Source of the DNA: Massilia sp. WG5
GTDB taxonomy: Bacteria; Pseudomonadota; Gammaproteobacteria; Burkholderiales; Burkholderiaceae_D
NCBI RefSeq assembly: GCF_001412595.2
Contig: NZ_CP012640.2
Location: forward strand, 4,216,001 to 4,280,000
Reading direction: 5' to 3'
DNA: 64,000 nucleotides
This document shows, piece after piece, positions 14,228-24,371 of this stretch (positions within the stretch are counted from its first letter, which is position 1; every line of letters begins with the position of its first letter). The notes under the pieces are model-generated. The model did no database searches and was not told the origin of the DNA. It saw only the letters and a program-made list of their open reading frames with translations. A program made the position numbers and the translations under genes.

Positions 14228-15781
14228 TCAGGACGGGCGCCGCCGCATCAGCCAGGCCAGCGCCAGCGCCAGCAGGGCCGCCGCCAGCAGGCCGGCCGCC
14301 ATCAAGGCCGTCGAGCCCGCCGATGCGCCGCTCTCCGCCGCCAGCGATACCAGCAGCCAGCCGAGGCCGCCCCAGCAGAGCGTGTTGATACCCTCCATCA
14401 CCACACACAGGAAGTTTTCCTTGCCGCGCATCTTGAAATCGCTGCGCTTGACCGGGCGGCCCAGCCAATTGACGATCAGGGCGGCGCTCAGCACGGCCCC
14501 CACCACCACGAAGCCGATCAGCAGCCCGGCCAGCGTCGCACGCACGAGTAGCCACAGCAGGGGCAGGGTGACCAGCAGCAGCGGCGGCATCACCGAAGCC
14601 GCCAGCTTGGCCAGCTTGACGATGCGGCCGGCCGCGGGCGACGATTGCAGCAGGTCCGGCGCATCCTCGGCGCCGACGATGATCCAGGTCAGCGAGCTGG
14701 TCAGCGAACTGCATAGGAGGGCGAGACCGGCGCCAATCGCCGGGCCCGGCGCATCGTTGTTTCGTAAAACCAGGAACAGCATTGGCACCAGGTAGACCAG
14801 TTGCAACAGCACCTGGGAGATCAGGTGCGGATCGCGCGCGATCAGCCGCCATTCCTTGACCACCACCGTATCGAACAGGCTGCGCCGGAACTGCAGGCGC
14901 ACCGCCCCGGCCGGCCTGGCGGCCGCACGGACATTGCTGGCCGCCTGCTGCAGGCCATGCACGAAGAAGCGATGGGTGCGGCCCACCGTCAGCGCGAACG
15001 CGGCGATGCCCAGCAGGGCCATGCCCAGCGTCGGCAGCGGGTCGCCGAGCACGGCGCGGCCGGGCAGCCACAGCGGGCTGTCGGGCGCCAGCCAGGGCGA
15101 TGCCGCCAGGCGGCGCAGCGTGCGTTCGGCGGCGCCGGCATCGGCGCCGTGCGAGAACATGGAGTAGGACTGCGACAGTAGGAACAGCAGGGCGCCCGCC
15201 ACCGCACCCAGCACCTGGGCCAGCACGCGCGTGCGGCGCGCGCCCAGCAGGCGCACCAGCGCCAGCGTGAGCAGCATGCCGAGACAGCCCATCAGCGTGG
15301 CGGTGGTAATGATCGCCACGTACACGCCGACCCAGCGGACATGCCCCAGCGCCACGCCGACGTGGACCAGGGGCCCGAACAGGAACAGGTAGAGCGCCGC
15401 GCCGGCCAGGATCACGCCCAGCAGGCGCACCGTGAAGATGCTGCGCGACGACAAGGGCGAGGACAGCAGCAGGTCGAGGTCGCCGCGCTCGAACAAGGCC
15501 ATTACACTGGCCCTGAGCGCGGACGCGAGCATCAAGGTAGCGATTGCCGCCAGCACCAGTGTCGCCAGGATCGCGAATCTGGGGTCCATGACGCCGCCGG
15601 ACGGCAGCTTGCGCAGCACGACGAAGGCCAGCACGTGCAGCACCAACCAGGCGCCGATCCAGACGCCGATGCTGGCCCAGCTCATGCGTCGCCGTCCTCC
15701 CTTGTTGACGGCCGCGTTATACCAGGCCAGCCGCAGTTCGTGGCCCAGCAGCCAGCGGCTCGAGCCCGGCGCCGCCTTCAC
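14228..15781 (-). CDS. ABC exporter permease subunit
   Basis: A 517-residue integral membrane protein with roughly ten to twelve hydrophobic segments (for example IGVWIGAWLVLHVLAFVVL near the N-terminus and a very hydrophobic alanine/leucine-rich C-terminus). Long cytoplasmic loops separate them, and no ATP-binding motif is present. The start chosen is a GTG at 15779-15781, whose GTGA overlaps the stop of the ATPase gene, a classic translational coupling. With the next two genes it forms an operon lipoprotein-ATPase-permease. The substrate is unknown; the pattern fits an ABC-2-like exporter of a lipid, peptide or drug. Confidence 0.82.
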   Translation of the reverse strand: MKAAPGSSRWLLGHELRLAWYNAAVNKGGRRRMSWASIGVWIGAWLVLHVLAFVVLRKLPSGGVMDPRFAILATLVLAAIATLMLASALRASVMALFERGDLDLLLSSPLSSRSIFTVRLLGVILAGAALYLFLFGPLVHVGVALGHVRWVGVYVAIITTATLMGCLGMLLTLALVRLLGARRTRVLAQVLGAVAGALLFLLSQSYSMFSHGADAGAAERTLRRLAASPWLAPDSPLWLPGRAVLGDPLPTLGMALLGIAAFALTVGRTHRFFVHGLQQAASNVRAAARPAGAVRLQFRRSLFDTVVVKEWRLIARDPHLISQVLLQLVYLVPMLFLVLRNNDAPGPAIGAGLALLCSSLTSSLTWIIVGAEDAPDLLQSSPAAGRIVKLAKLAASVMPPLLLVTLPLLWLLVRATLAGLLIGFVVVGAVLSAALIVNWLGRPVKRSDFKMRGKENFLCVVMEGINTLCWGGLGWLLVSLAAESGASAGSTALMAAGLLAAALLALALAWLMRRRPS

Positions 15782-16521
15782 GCCTGCTCCGTCAGCTGCA
15801 GGAACACGTCTTCCAGGCTGTCGCCATGGGTGCGCTCGCGCAGCTCGGCCAGTGTGCCTTCCGCGATCAGGCGTCCCTGGCGGATGATGCCGATGCGCTG
15901 CGCCAGGCGCTCGGCCACCTCGAGGATGTGGGTGGTCAGGATCACGGTGCCGCCCTTCGCGACGTGCGACACCAGCAGGTCCTTGACCTGGCGCGCCGCG
16001 GCGGCGTCGAGGCCGGTCAGCGGCTCGTCCAGGATCAGCAGCTCGGGTTCGTGGATCAGGGCGCCCGCCAGGGCCAGCTTCTGCTTCATGCCGCGCGAAA
16101 AACCTTCGGTCAGCTCGTGCGCATGTTTCGTCAGGTCCAGCCAGTCGAGCAGGCGGCGTGCACGCGGTTCGGCGTCTTCCGCGGCAATGCCCCACAGGCC
16201 GGCGACGAATTCCAGGTACTCGGTCGGCTTGAGCTTGCCGTACAGGAGCGGGTCGTCCGGCAGATAAGCCATCTTCTGCTTGGCCGCGCCGGGATGGGCG
16301 GCGAGGTCGATGCCGAGCACCTCGACCTGGCCGGAATCCGGCGCCAGCAGGCCGGTGACCATGCGCAGCGTGGTGGTCTTGCCGGCGCCGTTCGGGCCGA
16401 GCAGCGCGTACAGCTCGCCGCGCCTGACGCTCAGGTCGATGCCGTCGACGGCCGGACGGCCGAACGCCTTGCGCAGGGCGCGCAATTGCAGTGCTGGGGT
16501 ATCGTGGGTGTCGCTGTTCAT
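15778..16521 (-). CDS. ABC transporter ATP-binding protein
   Basis: A 247-residue ATPase of the ABC-2 exporter type. Visible motifs are Walker A GPNGAGKTT (about 42-50), a signature region reading FSRGMKQKLALAGAL, Walker B LLILDEPLTGLD and the switch histidine in ILTTHILEVAE. It powers the permease encoded immediately downstream. The ATG overlaps the TGA of the lipoprotein gene (ATGA), and its own stop overlaps the permease GTG. Confidence 0.92.
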   Translation of the reverse strand: MNSDTHDTPALQLRALRKAFGRPAVDGIDLSVRRGELYALLGPNGAGKTTTLRMVTGLLAPDSGQVEVLGIDLAAHPGAAKQKMAYLPDDPLLYGKLKPTEYLEFVAGLWGIAAEDAEPRARRLLDWLDLTKHAHELTEGFSRGMKQKLALAGALIHEPELLILDEPLTGLDAAAARQVKDLLVSHVAKGGTVILTTHILEVAERLAQRIGIIRQGRLIAEGTLAELRERTHGDSLEDVFLQLTEQA

Positions 16522-17033
16522 GGCTTGAAGGAGGTGAGGAACTGCTCGACCTGCTCGGCCGGCATGGCATCGGCCTTGCCGAGCACAATGACCTGGTAGA
16601 AGCGCTTGCCGCGCGCTTCGAAATGGCCGACCAGGCGCACCGGCGCGCCCCTGGCGCTGCCGCTGGCCTCGACATCGCGGCTGGCCTTGCCGGGTGTGGC
16701 GGCGTCCTTCTGGCTGCTGACGGTGGCGCCGATATTGCGCACCAGCGCTTCCTGCATGGCCGCCAGCGCGGCCTGGGCGCGCGCCTCGTCCGGCGCCTCG
16801 GCCGAGCCGACCGCGAAGGTGGTGCCGTCGACGTCGGCCGCCGTCATCGTCATGCTGACCTGCATGCCGTCGAGGTCGATCGTGCGCGTAAAACTGGCAG
16901 GTTTGGCCGGGAACATGACCCGGTAGGGCGCGTCCGGACTGGCATAGTCGCGCCAGTTGTATTTGGGGCTGCAGGCGGCGAGCAGGAAGCTGGCCAGCAG
17001 GAGGGCAAACGCCGACGGGAGACGGATGTTCAT
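16518..17033 (-). CDS. Predicted lipoprotein, first gene of the ABC exporter operon
   Basis: A 171-residue protein with a lipoprotein signal peptide; the lipobox LLAAC places the acylated cysteine at residue 21. The mature part shows alternating beta-strand character (YRVMFPAKPASFTRTIDLDG) without a named domain that I recognise. The overlap with the ATPase start suggests that it serves the exporter as an envelope component or periplasmic partner, which is inference. Confidence 0.75.
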   Translation of the reverse strand: MNIRLPSAFALLLASFLLAACSPKYNWRDYASPDAPYRVMFPAKPASFTRTIDLDGMQVSMTMTAADVDGTTFAVGSAEAPDEARAQAALAAMQEALVRNIGATVSSQKDAATPGKASRDVEASGSARGAPVRLVGHFEARGKRFYQVIVLGKADAMPAEQVEQFLTSFKP

Positions 17034-17098
17034 GGAACGATGGTATCAGCGCCCCGCGCCGCCGGCCAGTACAACCGTTGATGTTTTGCAATTAATCT

Positions 17099-18628
17099 TC
17101 AGGCCTCGATGAGCCCGCGCCGGTATTGGATCGCCTCGGCCACGTGCGCCGATTGCACCCGCGTGGAATCCGCCAGGTCGGCGACCGTGCGCGCCACCTT
17201 CAGCACCCGGTGATAGGCGCGCGCCGACCAGTGCAGGTGGCGCATCGCGCCGCGCAGCAGCTGCTCGGCGTCGTCGTCGAGTTCGCAATGGCGGTCGATC
17301 TCGCGCGTCGACAGGCGCTGGTTGGCCTTGCCCTGGCGCGCCAGCTGGATCGCATGGGCCTGCGCCACGCGTCCGGCGATCGCGCTGCTGGCTTCGCCGT
17401 CGGCCTGGGCCGCCATCGATTCCGGCGCCATGCTGGACACCGGCACCTGCAGGTCGATGCGGTCGAGCAGGGGGCCGGAAATCTTGTCTTGGTAGCGCAG
17501 CACCGCGTCCTGGCTGCAGCGGCATTTGCCGGACGGGTGGCCCAGCCAGCCGCAGGGGCAGGGATTCATGGCCGCGATCAGTTGAAAACTGGCGGGGAAG
17601 TCGGCCTGGCGCGCCGCGCGCGAAATCGTGATGTGGCCGGATTCCAGCGGCTCGCGCAGCACTTCCAGCACGTGGCGGCTGAACTCGGGCAGTTCGTCGA
17701 GGAACAGGACCCCATGGTGGGCCAGCGAGATCTCGCCGGGACGCGGCACCCCGCCGCCGCCGACCAGGGCCATGCCCGAGCTGGTATGGTGCGGGCTGCG
17801 AAAAGGGCGGCGGCGCCAGCGTTCGATCGAAAAGCGCCCGGCCAGCGACTGGATCGCCGCCGACTCCAGCGCTTCTTCGTCGCTCAGCGGCGGCAGCAGG
17901 CCCGGAAAGCGCGAGGCCAGCATGCTCTTGCCGGCGCCGGGCGGGCCGACCAGCAAGACCGAATGCAGCCCGGCCGCCGCGATCTCGAGGGCGCGCTTGA
18001 CGTGCTGCTGGCCCTTCACATCGGCAAAGTCGGGGTAGCTCGGCGGCGCCAGGGCAGATGGCGGACGGTGGCGCGCCAGCCGCGCCTCATTCGCCTCTTT
18101 ACCGGCCTGGGCCGCGAAGTGCGCGCACACCTCCAGCAGGGTGCGCGCCGGATGGATGGCGGCATCGCTCACCAGCGCCGCCTCGTCGGCATTCGCCTGC
18201 GGCAGCACGAAGGCGCGTCTGGCGCCGTCCGGGCTGCGGTGCATGGCGAAGGTCATCGCCAGCGCGCCACGGATCGGGCGCAATTCTCCCGACAGCGAGA
18301 GTTCGCCGGCGAACTCGTAGCGGTCCAGCGCATCGCAGGGAATCTGTTCCGAGGCCGCCAGGATGCCGAGCGCGATCGGCAGGTCGAAGCGGCCCGATTC
18401 CTTCGGCAGGTCGGCTGGGGCGAGGTTGATGGTGATGCGCCGGTTCGGCAGTTCGAAGCCGGAATTCTGCAGCGCGGCGCGGACCCGGTCCTTCGATTCG
18501 CGCACCTCGGCATCCGCCAGGCCGACGATGGCCATGCCCGGCAGCCCGTTCGCAAGATGCACTTCGACGCTGACGGCGGGCGCGTCCATGCCGGCCAAGG
18601 CCCGGCTGCGCAGTACTGCAAGACTCAT
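17099..18628 (-). CDS. comM: YifB/ComM family Mg-chelatase-like AAA+ ATPase
   Basis: A 509-residue protein with the full ComM architecture. An N-terminal ChlI-like domain (AVSVEVHLANGLPGMAIVGL) is followed by the AAA+ core with Walker A GPPGAGKSMLASR (about 217-229) and Walker B VLFLDELPEF, the cysteine cluster CPCGWLGHPSGKCRC and a C-terminal Mg-chelatase domain ending HVAEAIQYRRG. ComM is a hexameric helicase that drives branch migration during integration of transforming DNA, so the strain may be naturally competent. It diverges from the small membrane protein at 18738. Confidence 0.92.
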   Translation of the reverse strand: MSLAVLRSRALAGMDAPAVSVEVHLANGLPGMAIVGLADAEVRESKDRVRAALQNSGFELPNRRITINLAPADLPKESGRFDLPIALGILAASEQIPCDALDRYEFAGELSLSGELRPIRGALAMTFAMHRSPDGARRAFVLPQANADEAALVSDAAIHPARTLLEVCAHFAAQAGKEANEARLARHRPPSALAPPSYPDFADVKGQQHVKRALEIAAAGLHSVLLVGPPGAGKSMLASRFPGLLPPLSDEEALESAAIQSLAGRFSIERWRRRPFRSPHHTSSGMALVGGGGVPRPGEISLAHHGVLFLDELPEFSRHVLEVLREPLESGHITISRAARQADFPASFQLIAAMNPCPCGWLGHPSGKCRCSQDAVLRYQDKISGPLLDRIDLQVPVSSMAPESMAAQADGEASSAIAGRVAQAHAIQLARQGKANQRLSTREIDRHCELDDDAEQLLRGAMRHLHWSARAYHRVLKVARTVADLADSTRVQSAHVAEAIQYRRGLIEA

Positions 18629-18737
18629 GGCGATCCTGTCGGAATGAAGACTTGCAGATGGTGAGGGCAGGCCGCCGCGCCATTGTTGAGAGCGGCCAAA
18701 CGTGCGGCCGGCTCAGACGAGGCTGTATAGTGCCGGG

Positions 18738-19034
18738 ATGCCGAAACTGATCCTGAGCTGCGCCGTGCTGGCGCTGTTGTTCTGCCTGCTGTGCGGGCCG
18801 GTGCTGTATGTGGCGCTGCGCTTCCGGCGGCGGGGGGATGTGGCGGCATTGCGGCCGCTGCGCTTCGTCTGGCTGGCGCAGCTGGCGCTGGCCGCGGTCC
18901 TCGTCTTCATGGCCGACGATGCCCGGCTGGGCAATCCCGTCGGCGTCATGCTGGGCATCGTCATCGGCGTGAGCCTGGGCGGTGCCGCCGTGTTTGGCCT
19001 GTGGCGCCTGGTGCGGCGCCTCGCCTTTCGCTGA
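18738..19034 (+). CDS. Small hypothetical membrane protein
   Basis: A 98-residue protein with three predicted transmembrane helices (residues about 3-22, 38-56 and 66-86) separated by short arginine-rich loops. The ATG at 18738 was chosen because the hydrophobic segment starts there; an in-frame ATG at 18702 would add a polar tail. I do not recognise a family. Its stop lies two bases from the end of the convergent ubiK gene. Codon use is normal for the region, which supports it as a real gene. Confidence 0.6.
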   Translation: MPKLILSCAVLALLFCLLCGPVLYVALRFRRRGDVAALRPLRFVWLAQLALAAVLVFMADDARLGNPVGVMLGIVIGVSLGGAAVFGLWRLVRRLAFR

Positions 19035-19036
19035 GC

Positions 19037-19282
19037 CTATACCTTCTGTTCCGCCGCCAGCTTCGCTTCCAGTTCCGCCACGCGCCGTTCCAGTGCATCG
19101 AGCTTGGCACGGGTCTTGGCCAGCACCTGGGCCTGGATATCGAACTCTTCGCGCGTCACCAGGTCCAGTTTCGAAAAGCCCTGGGTCATCATGGCCTTGA
19201 CGTTGCGCTCGATGTCCTTGGCCGGCGAATTCTCGATCGCCTGGTTGATCCTGCCCTGCAGGTCGTTGAAGAAGCTATTCAT
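19037..19282 (-). CDS. ubiK: Ubiquinone biosynthesis accessory factor UbiK (BMFP domain)
   Basis: An 81-residue protein with an N-terminal amphipathic helix (NSFFNDLQGRINQAIENSP) and a C-terminal coiled coil (LAKTRAKLDALERRVAELE) around the family motif KLDLVTREEFD. UbiK helps assemble the soluble Ubi complex that makes ubiquinone. The ATG at 19282 is preferred over one two codons upstream, because the ribosome site GGAAAG abuts the upstream ATG but lies six bases from this one. The nitrogen-regulated promoter region of torF begins directly upstream. Confidence 0.87.
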   Translation of the reverse strand: MNSFFNDLQGRINQAIENSPAKDIERNVKAMMTQGFSKLDLVTREEFDIQAQVLAKTRAKLDALERRVAELEAKLAAEQKV

Positions 19283-19372
19283 ATCCATCTTTCCATAGTG
19301 AAGCCGCCGCGCACCTGCAGTGTGCACAGACAGTGCGCACCCTTTTCGTGCACCTGTCGCTGATTTAGTGCG

Positions 19373-19389
19373 TGCACCCGAACGGCGCA
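19373..19389 (+). promoter_or_regulatory. NtrC-type enhancer site upstream of torF-glnK-amtB
   Basis: TGCACC-CGAAC-GGCGCA differs by one base from the NtrC consensus TGCACC-N5-GGTGCA. Its centre lies about 124 bases before the expected sigma-54 start site, a normal enhancer distance. Further GTGCAC/GTGCGC-like half-sites at 19321-19355 may be weaker binding sites. Confidence 0.65.
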
Positions 19390-19478
19390 CGCCTCGCGGC
19401 GTCGTTTGTCATTTTTTTGCATACCCAGAGTAAGGGCGAAGCCGCGAAATACAAGGCTGGCCGCGCCATTCCTGGGGG

Positions 19479-19494
19479 TGGCACGCATCCTGCT
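19479..19494 (+). promoter_or_regulatory. Sigma-54 promoter of torF-glnK-amtB
   Basis: TGGCAC-GCATC-CTGCT keeps the essential GG (19480-19481) and GC (19492-19493) ten bases apart and differs from consensus mainly at the first T of the -12 box. Start of transcription is expected near 19504, leaving a leader of about 80 bases before the porin gene. Confidence 0.7.
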
Positions 19495-19582
19495 AAAGCA
19501 ACCATACAACATACAAAACAGGAACGCGAAGTCTGGATTGTAAACCCATCAGGTTCAAAGTTCATTTACAAGGGAGTGTCGT

Positions 19583-20685
<1,103 letters not shown>

Positions 20686-20695
20686 GGAGAACCCG

Positions 20696-22243
20696 ATGAT
20701 TCGCACAATCACAAAACTGATCGCAGGCTTCACCGTCGCCATGGCGCTGGGCAGTTCGCTGCCGGCCATGGCCCAGGATGCCGCCAAGCCCGCCGCCGCG
20801 GCCGCCGTCGCCGCCGATGCAGCCTCCGCACCGGCGGCCGCGCCTGCCGCACCGGCAGCCGCTGCAAGCGCTGCAGCCACCCCGGCCGCGGCGGCCGCCG
20901 CACCGGCCGCCGCGCCGACCCCGCAGAAGGGCGACACCGCCTGGATGTTCGTCGCCACCCTGCTGGTGATCATGATGACGATCCCGGGCCTGGCCCTGTT
21001 CTACGGTGGCCTGGTGCGCTCGAAGAACATGCTGTCGGTGCTGCTGCAGGTCTTCATGATCTTCGCCGTCATCATCGTGCTGTGGTGCATCTACGGCTAC
21101 TCGCTGGCGTTCACGGAAAACAATGCCTTCATCGGCGGCTTCGACCGTCTCTTCCTGAACGGCATCTGGGATCCGGTCAAGGCCAGCTTCTCGACCGCCG
21201 CCACCTTCAGCAAGGGCGTGGTGATTCCCGAGTTCGTCTACGTCGCCTTCCAGGGCACCTTCGCCGCCATCACCTGCGGCCTGATCGTCGGCGCCTTTGC
21301 CGAGCGCGTCCGCTTCGCCGCGGTGCTGGCCTTCGTGGCGCTGTGGTTCACCTTCGGCTACCTGCCGATCGCCCACATGGTCTGGTTCTGGACCGGTCCG
21401 GACGCGATCACCAGCGCCACCCTGGCGACTGAAACCGCGAAGGGCGGCTGGCTGTGGCAGAAGGGCGCGCTCGACTTCGCGGGCGGCACCGTGGTGCACA
21501 TCAATGCCGCCGTCGCCGGCCTGGTCGGCGCGATCATGATCGGCAAGCGCATCGGCTACGGCCGCGAACACATGGCGCCGCACTCGCTGACCATGACCAT
21601 GATCGGCGCTTCGCTGCTGTGGGTGGGCTGGTTCGGCTTCAATGCCGGCTCGGCGCTGGAAGCGGGCGACGTCGCCGCGCTGGCCTTCATCAACACCCTG
21701 CTGGCGACCGCCGCGGCCACCGTGTCGTGGGTATTCGGCGAGTGGATCACCAAGGGCAAGCCGTCGATGCTGGGCGGCGCCTCGGGCGCGGTGGCCGGCC
21801 TGGTCGCCATCACCCCGGCCTGCGGTTTCGTCGGTCCGATGGGCGGCCTGATCATCGGCCTGCTGGCCGGCGTGGTCTGCCTGTGGGGCGTGAACGGCCT
21901 GAAGCGCCTGATCGGCGCCGACGACTCGCTGGACGTGTTCGGCGTGCACGGCGTGGGCGGCATCATGGGCGCGCTGCTGACCGGCGTGTTCGCCGCGCCG
22001 CAGCTGGGCGGGCAGGGCATCTTCGACTACACCACCAACAAGATGTCGGCCGATCCGTACTCGATCGCCAGCCAGGTGCTGATCCAGCTCGAAGCCGTCG
22101 GCACCACCATCCTGTGGTCGGCCGTGGTCTCGCTGATCGCGTATAAACTGGTCGATATCGTGATCGGGCTGCGCGTGCCGGAAGAGCAGGAACGCGAAGG
22201 CCTGGACATCACCAGCCACGGCGAATCGGCTTATCATTCCTGA
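20696..22243 (+). CDS. amtB: Ammonium transporter AmtB
   Basis: A 515-residue Amt/Rh channel. It has a signal peptide (MAQ cleavage near residue 23), then an unusual alanine/proline-rich linker of about 55 residues (roughly 24-78) before the first core helix (TAWMFVATLLVIMMTIPGLA). Eleven core helices follow. The pore twin-histidine positions lie in PIAHMVW and VFGVHGVGG, and the family signature FGFNAGSA is present. The start at 20696 follows a GGAG ribosome site. The long low-complexity linker is periplasmic and expendable in appearance. A terminator follows the stop. Confidence 0.96.
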   Translation: MIRTITKLIAGFTVAMALGSSLPAMAQDAAKPAAAAAVAADAASAPAAAPAAPAAAASAAATPAAAAAAPAAAPTPQKGDTAWMFVATLLVIMMTIPGLALFYGGLVRSKNMLSVLLQVFMIFAVIIVLWCIYGYSLAFTENNAFIGGFDRLFLNGIWDPVKASFSTAATFSKGVVIPEFVYVAFQGTFAAITCGLIVGAFAERVRFAAVLAFVALWFTFGYLPIAHMVWFWTGPDAITSATLATETAKGGWLWQKGALDFAGGTVVHINAAVAGLVGAIMIGKRIGYGREHMAPHSLTMTMIGASLLWVGWFGFNAGSALEAGDVAALAFINTLLATAAATVSWVFGEWITKGKPSMLGGASGAVAGLVAITPACGFVGPMGGLIIGLLAGVVCLWGVNGLKRLIGADDSLDVFGVHGVGGIMGALLTGVFAAPQLGGQGIFDYTTNKMSADPYSIASQVLIQLEAVGTTILWSAVVSLIAYKLVDIVIGLRVPEEQEREGLDITSHGESAYHS

Positions 22244-22260
22244 TCGCCGCCTGTGCCGCC

Positions 22261-22286
22261 AAAAGCGCCCTCCGGGGCGCTTTTTT
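22261..22286 (+). terminator. Intrinsic terminator after amtB
   Basis: AAAAGCGCCC and GGGCGCTTTT pair around a short loop (6 GC pairs plus A-T pairs) followed by TTTTTT, 18 bases after the amtB stop. Confidence 0.9.
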
Positions 22287-22374
22287 GCTTTTCGGATAGG
22301 ATGTCTCTTTAAAAACAGGACAATGCCCCTATATTGCATTTCCCACATCGCTAAGAAGCCCCAAGGACGTCACC

Positions 22375-23676
22375 ATGGTTCCCCACCTTGCCACAGCCCT
22401 CAACGGTCCCCTGCTGGACCTGGAAAAGAAGATCCTCGAAGCCACCCCCGCCATCGAGCGCTGGTTCCGCCTCGAGTGGCAGGAGCATACGCCGCCGTTT
22501 TATTGCTCGGTGGATTTGCGTAACGCCGGCTACAAGCTGGCGCCGGTGGATACCAACCTGTTCCCTGGCGGCTTCAACAACCTCTCGACCGAGATGCTGC
22601 CGCTGACCGTGCAGGCGGCGATGGCGGCGATCGACAAGTATTGCCCGGACGCGCGCAACCTGCTGCTGATTCCGGAATCCCATACGCGCAACCCGTTCTA
22701 CCTGCAGAACGTGCAGCGCCTGATGCAGATCTTCCGCCAGACCGGCCTGCACGTGCGCCTCGGTTCGCTGTCGCCGGAAGTGACCCAGCCGACCCCGTTG
22801 GCCCTGCCCGACGGCAACATGCTGGTGGTCGAGCCCCTGGTGCGCTCGCCCAACGGCCGCCGCGTCGGCCTGGCCGACTTCGACCCCTGCACGATCCTGC
22901 TGAACAACGATCTGTCGGCCGGCATCCCGAGCATTCTCGAAAACATCCACGAACAGTCGCTGCTGCCGCCGCTGCACGCCGGTTGGGCGATACGCCGCAA
23001 GAGCAACCACTTCAAGGCCTTCGACGAAGTCGCGAAGAAGTTCGGCAAGCTGATCGACATCGACCCCTGGCTGGTGAACCCGCTGCACAACAAGTGCGGC
23101 GAGGTGAACTTCCAGGAAGACGTGGGCATGGAGTGCCTGGCCGACAACGTCTCGGCCCTGCTGTCGAAGATCAAGAAGAAGTACAAGGAATACGGGATGA
23201 AGGACCAGAAGCCCTTCGTCATCGTCAAGCCGGACGCCGGCACGTACGGCATGGGCATCATGACCGTCAAGGATGCATCCGAGGTCAAGGACCTGAACCG
23301 CAAGCAGCGCAACAAGATGTCGGTCATCAAGGATGGCGTCACCGTCACCGACGTGCTGATCCAGGAAGGCGTGCCGACCTTCGAATCGATCAACGACGCG
23401 GTGGCCGAGCCGGTCGTGTACATGATCGACCGCTACGTGGTGGGCGGTTTCTACCGCGTCCACGCCGAACGCGGCATCGACCAGAACCTGAATGCGCCGG
23501 GCTCGCAGTACGTGCCGCTGGCGTTTTCTCAGCAGCATGCGGTGCCGGACCTGAAGGCCAAGCCGGGCACGGCGGCGCCGAACCGCTTCTACGTCTACGG
23601 CGTGGTGGCGCGGCTGGCGTTGCTGGCGGCTTCGCTGGAGATGGAGCGCACGGATCCGGATCCGGAGATCTACTGA
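22375..23676 (+). CDS. gshA: Glutamate-cysteine ligase (proteobacterial GshA type)
   Basis: A 433-residue cytoplasmic enzyme making gamma-glutamylcysteine, the first step of glutathione synthesis. It resembles the GshA form of betaproteobacteria and Acidithiobacillus rather than E. coli GshA. Conserved stretches are FYCSVDLRNAGYKLAPVDTN and FPGGFNNLS near the N-terminus and KPDAGTYGMGIMTVKD in the ATP-grasp-like part. The next enzyme, GshB, lies 0.9 kb downstream on the same strand. Its last seven bases overlap the end of the opposing methyltransferase gene. Confidence 0.92.
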   Translation: MVPHLATALNGPLLDLEKKILEATPAIERWFRLEWQEHTPPFYCSVDLRNAGYKLAPVDTNLFPGGFNNLSTEMLPLTVQAAMAAIDKYCPDARNLLLIPESHTRNPFYLQNVQRLMQIFRQTGLHVRLGSLSPEVTQPTPLALPDGNMLVVEPLVRSPNGRRVGLADFDPCTILLNNDLSAGIPSILENIHEQSLLPPLHAGWAIRRKSNHFKAFDEVAKKFGKLIDIDPWLVNPLHNKCGEVNFQEDVGMECLADNVSALLSKIKKKYKEYGMKDQKPFVIVKPDAGTYGMGIMTVKDASEVKDLNRKQRNKMSVIKDGVTVTDVLIQEGVPTFESINDAVAEPVVYMIDRYVVGGFYRVHAERGIDQNLNAPGSQYVPLAFSQQHAVPDLKAKPGTAAPNRFYVYGVVARLALLAASLEMERTDPDPEIY

Positions 23677-24371
23677 TCTTTCCGCGCCATGTAGATGAAA
23701 TGGGAGCGCAATAGCGGCACCAGCGCTCCCAGCACTTCCGGCAGCAGCCAGGGCAGGCGCGACATTGCCCGGCCCAGCGGCGGCGCCAGTATCAGGGTGC
23801 GGTAATGCCGCTGCTCGGCCGGCCAGAAGCGCAGCAGTTCGACATCGGTGACCTTGCGCATGCCGGTGTTGCGCCCGCTGCCGTAGCGGGAATCGAAGAT
23901 CATCGTCCAGCCGCCCGGCTTCAGGACCCGCCACATGTCCGCGGCCAGTGCGCGCCGCGCGTCTTCGTCGGGGAGCGTCGAGAACACGGCGTGGGCGCTG
24001 ACCAGGTCCATGCTGTTGTCGGGAAAGGGCTCGAGCCGGCCCAGGTGCCAGCGAACGCCGGCCGCCGTGTGCAGGCGCGCGTACTCGAGGCGTTCCGGCT
24101 GAAGCTCGGCGCCGGCCAGGCAGGAAGGCGTGGCGCCCCAGTCGATCAGCCGGCGCAGGAAATCGCCGTGGCCGCAGCCGACGTCGAGCACGCGCACGGC
24201 CGACAGGTCGCGCCCGACGGTGCGCGCCAGCAGGCTGGACAGCACGCGCGCACGGGCCGCTTCCTGGCGCACGATGTCCGGCCGATGCCAGGCCGGGCGC
24301 GCCGATGCGGCGCCGCCTTGCCACTGGCGATACACATCGTTGATGCGTTCCTGCTCGGCCTGGTTGCTCAT
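23670..24371 (-). CDS. Class I SAM-dependent methyltransferase
   Basis: A 233-residue protein with the Rossmann-type motif VLDVGCGHGDFLRRL (about 62-76), the acidic motif II (GAELQPERLEYAR) and the motif III region DLVSAHAVFSTLPDE. The C-terminal part is basic and hydrophobic (LLRSHFIYMARK). The substrate cannot be told from sequence; the layout resembles small-molecule or lipid methyltransferases (Methyltransf_11). It is placed backwards between gshA and gshB and diverges from gshB over 194 bases. Confidence 0.85.
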   Translation of the reverse strand: MSNQAEQERINDVYRQWQGGAASARPAWHRPDIVRQEAARARVLSSLLARTVGRDLSAVRVLDVGCGHGDFLRRLIDWGATPSCLAGAELQPERLEYARLHTAAGVRWHLGRLEPFPDNSMDLVSAHAVFSTLPDEDARRALAADMWRVLKPGGWTMIFDSRYGSGRNTGMRKVTDVELLRFWPAEQRHYRTLILAPPLGRAMSRLPWLLPEVLGALVPLLRSHFIYMARKDQ

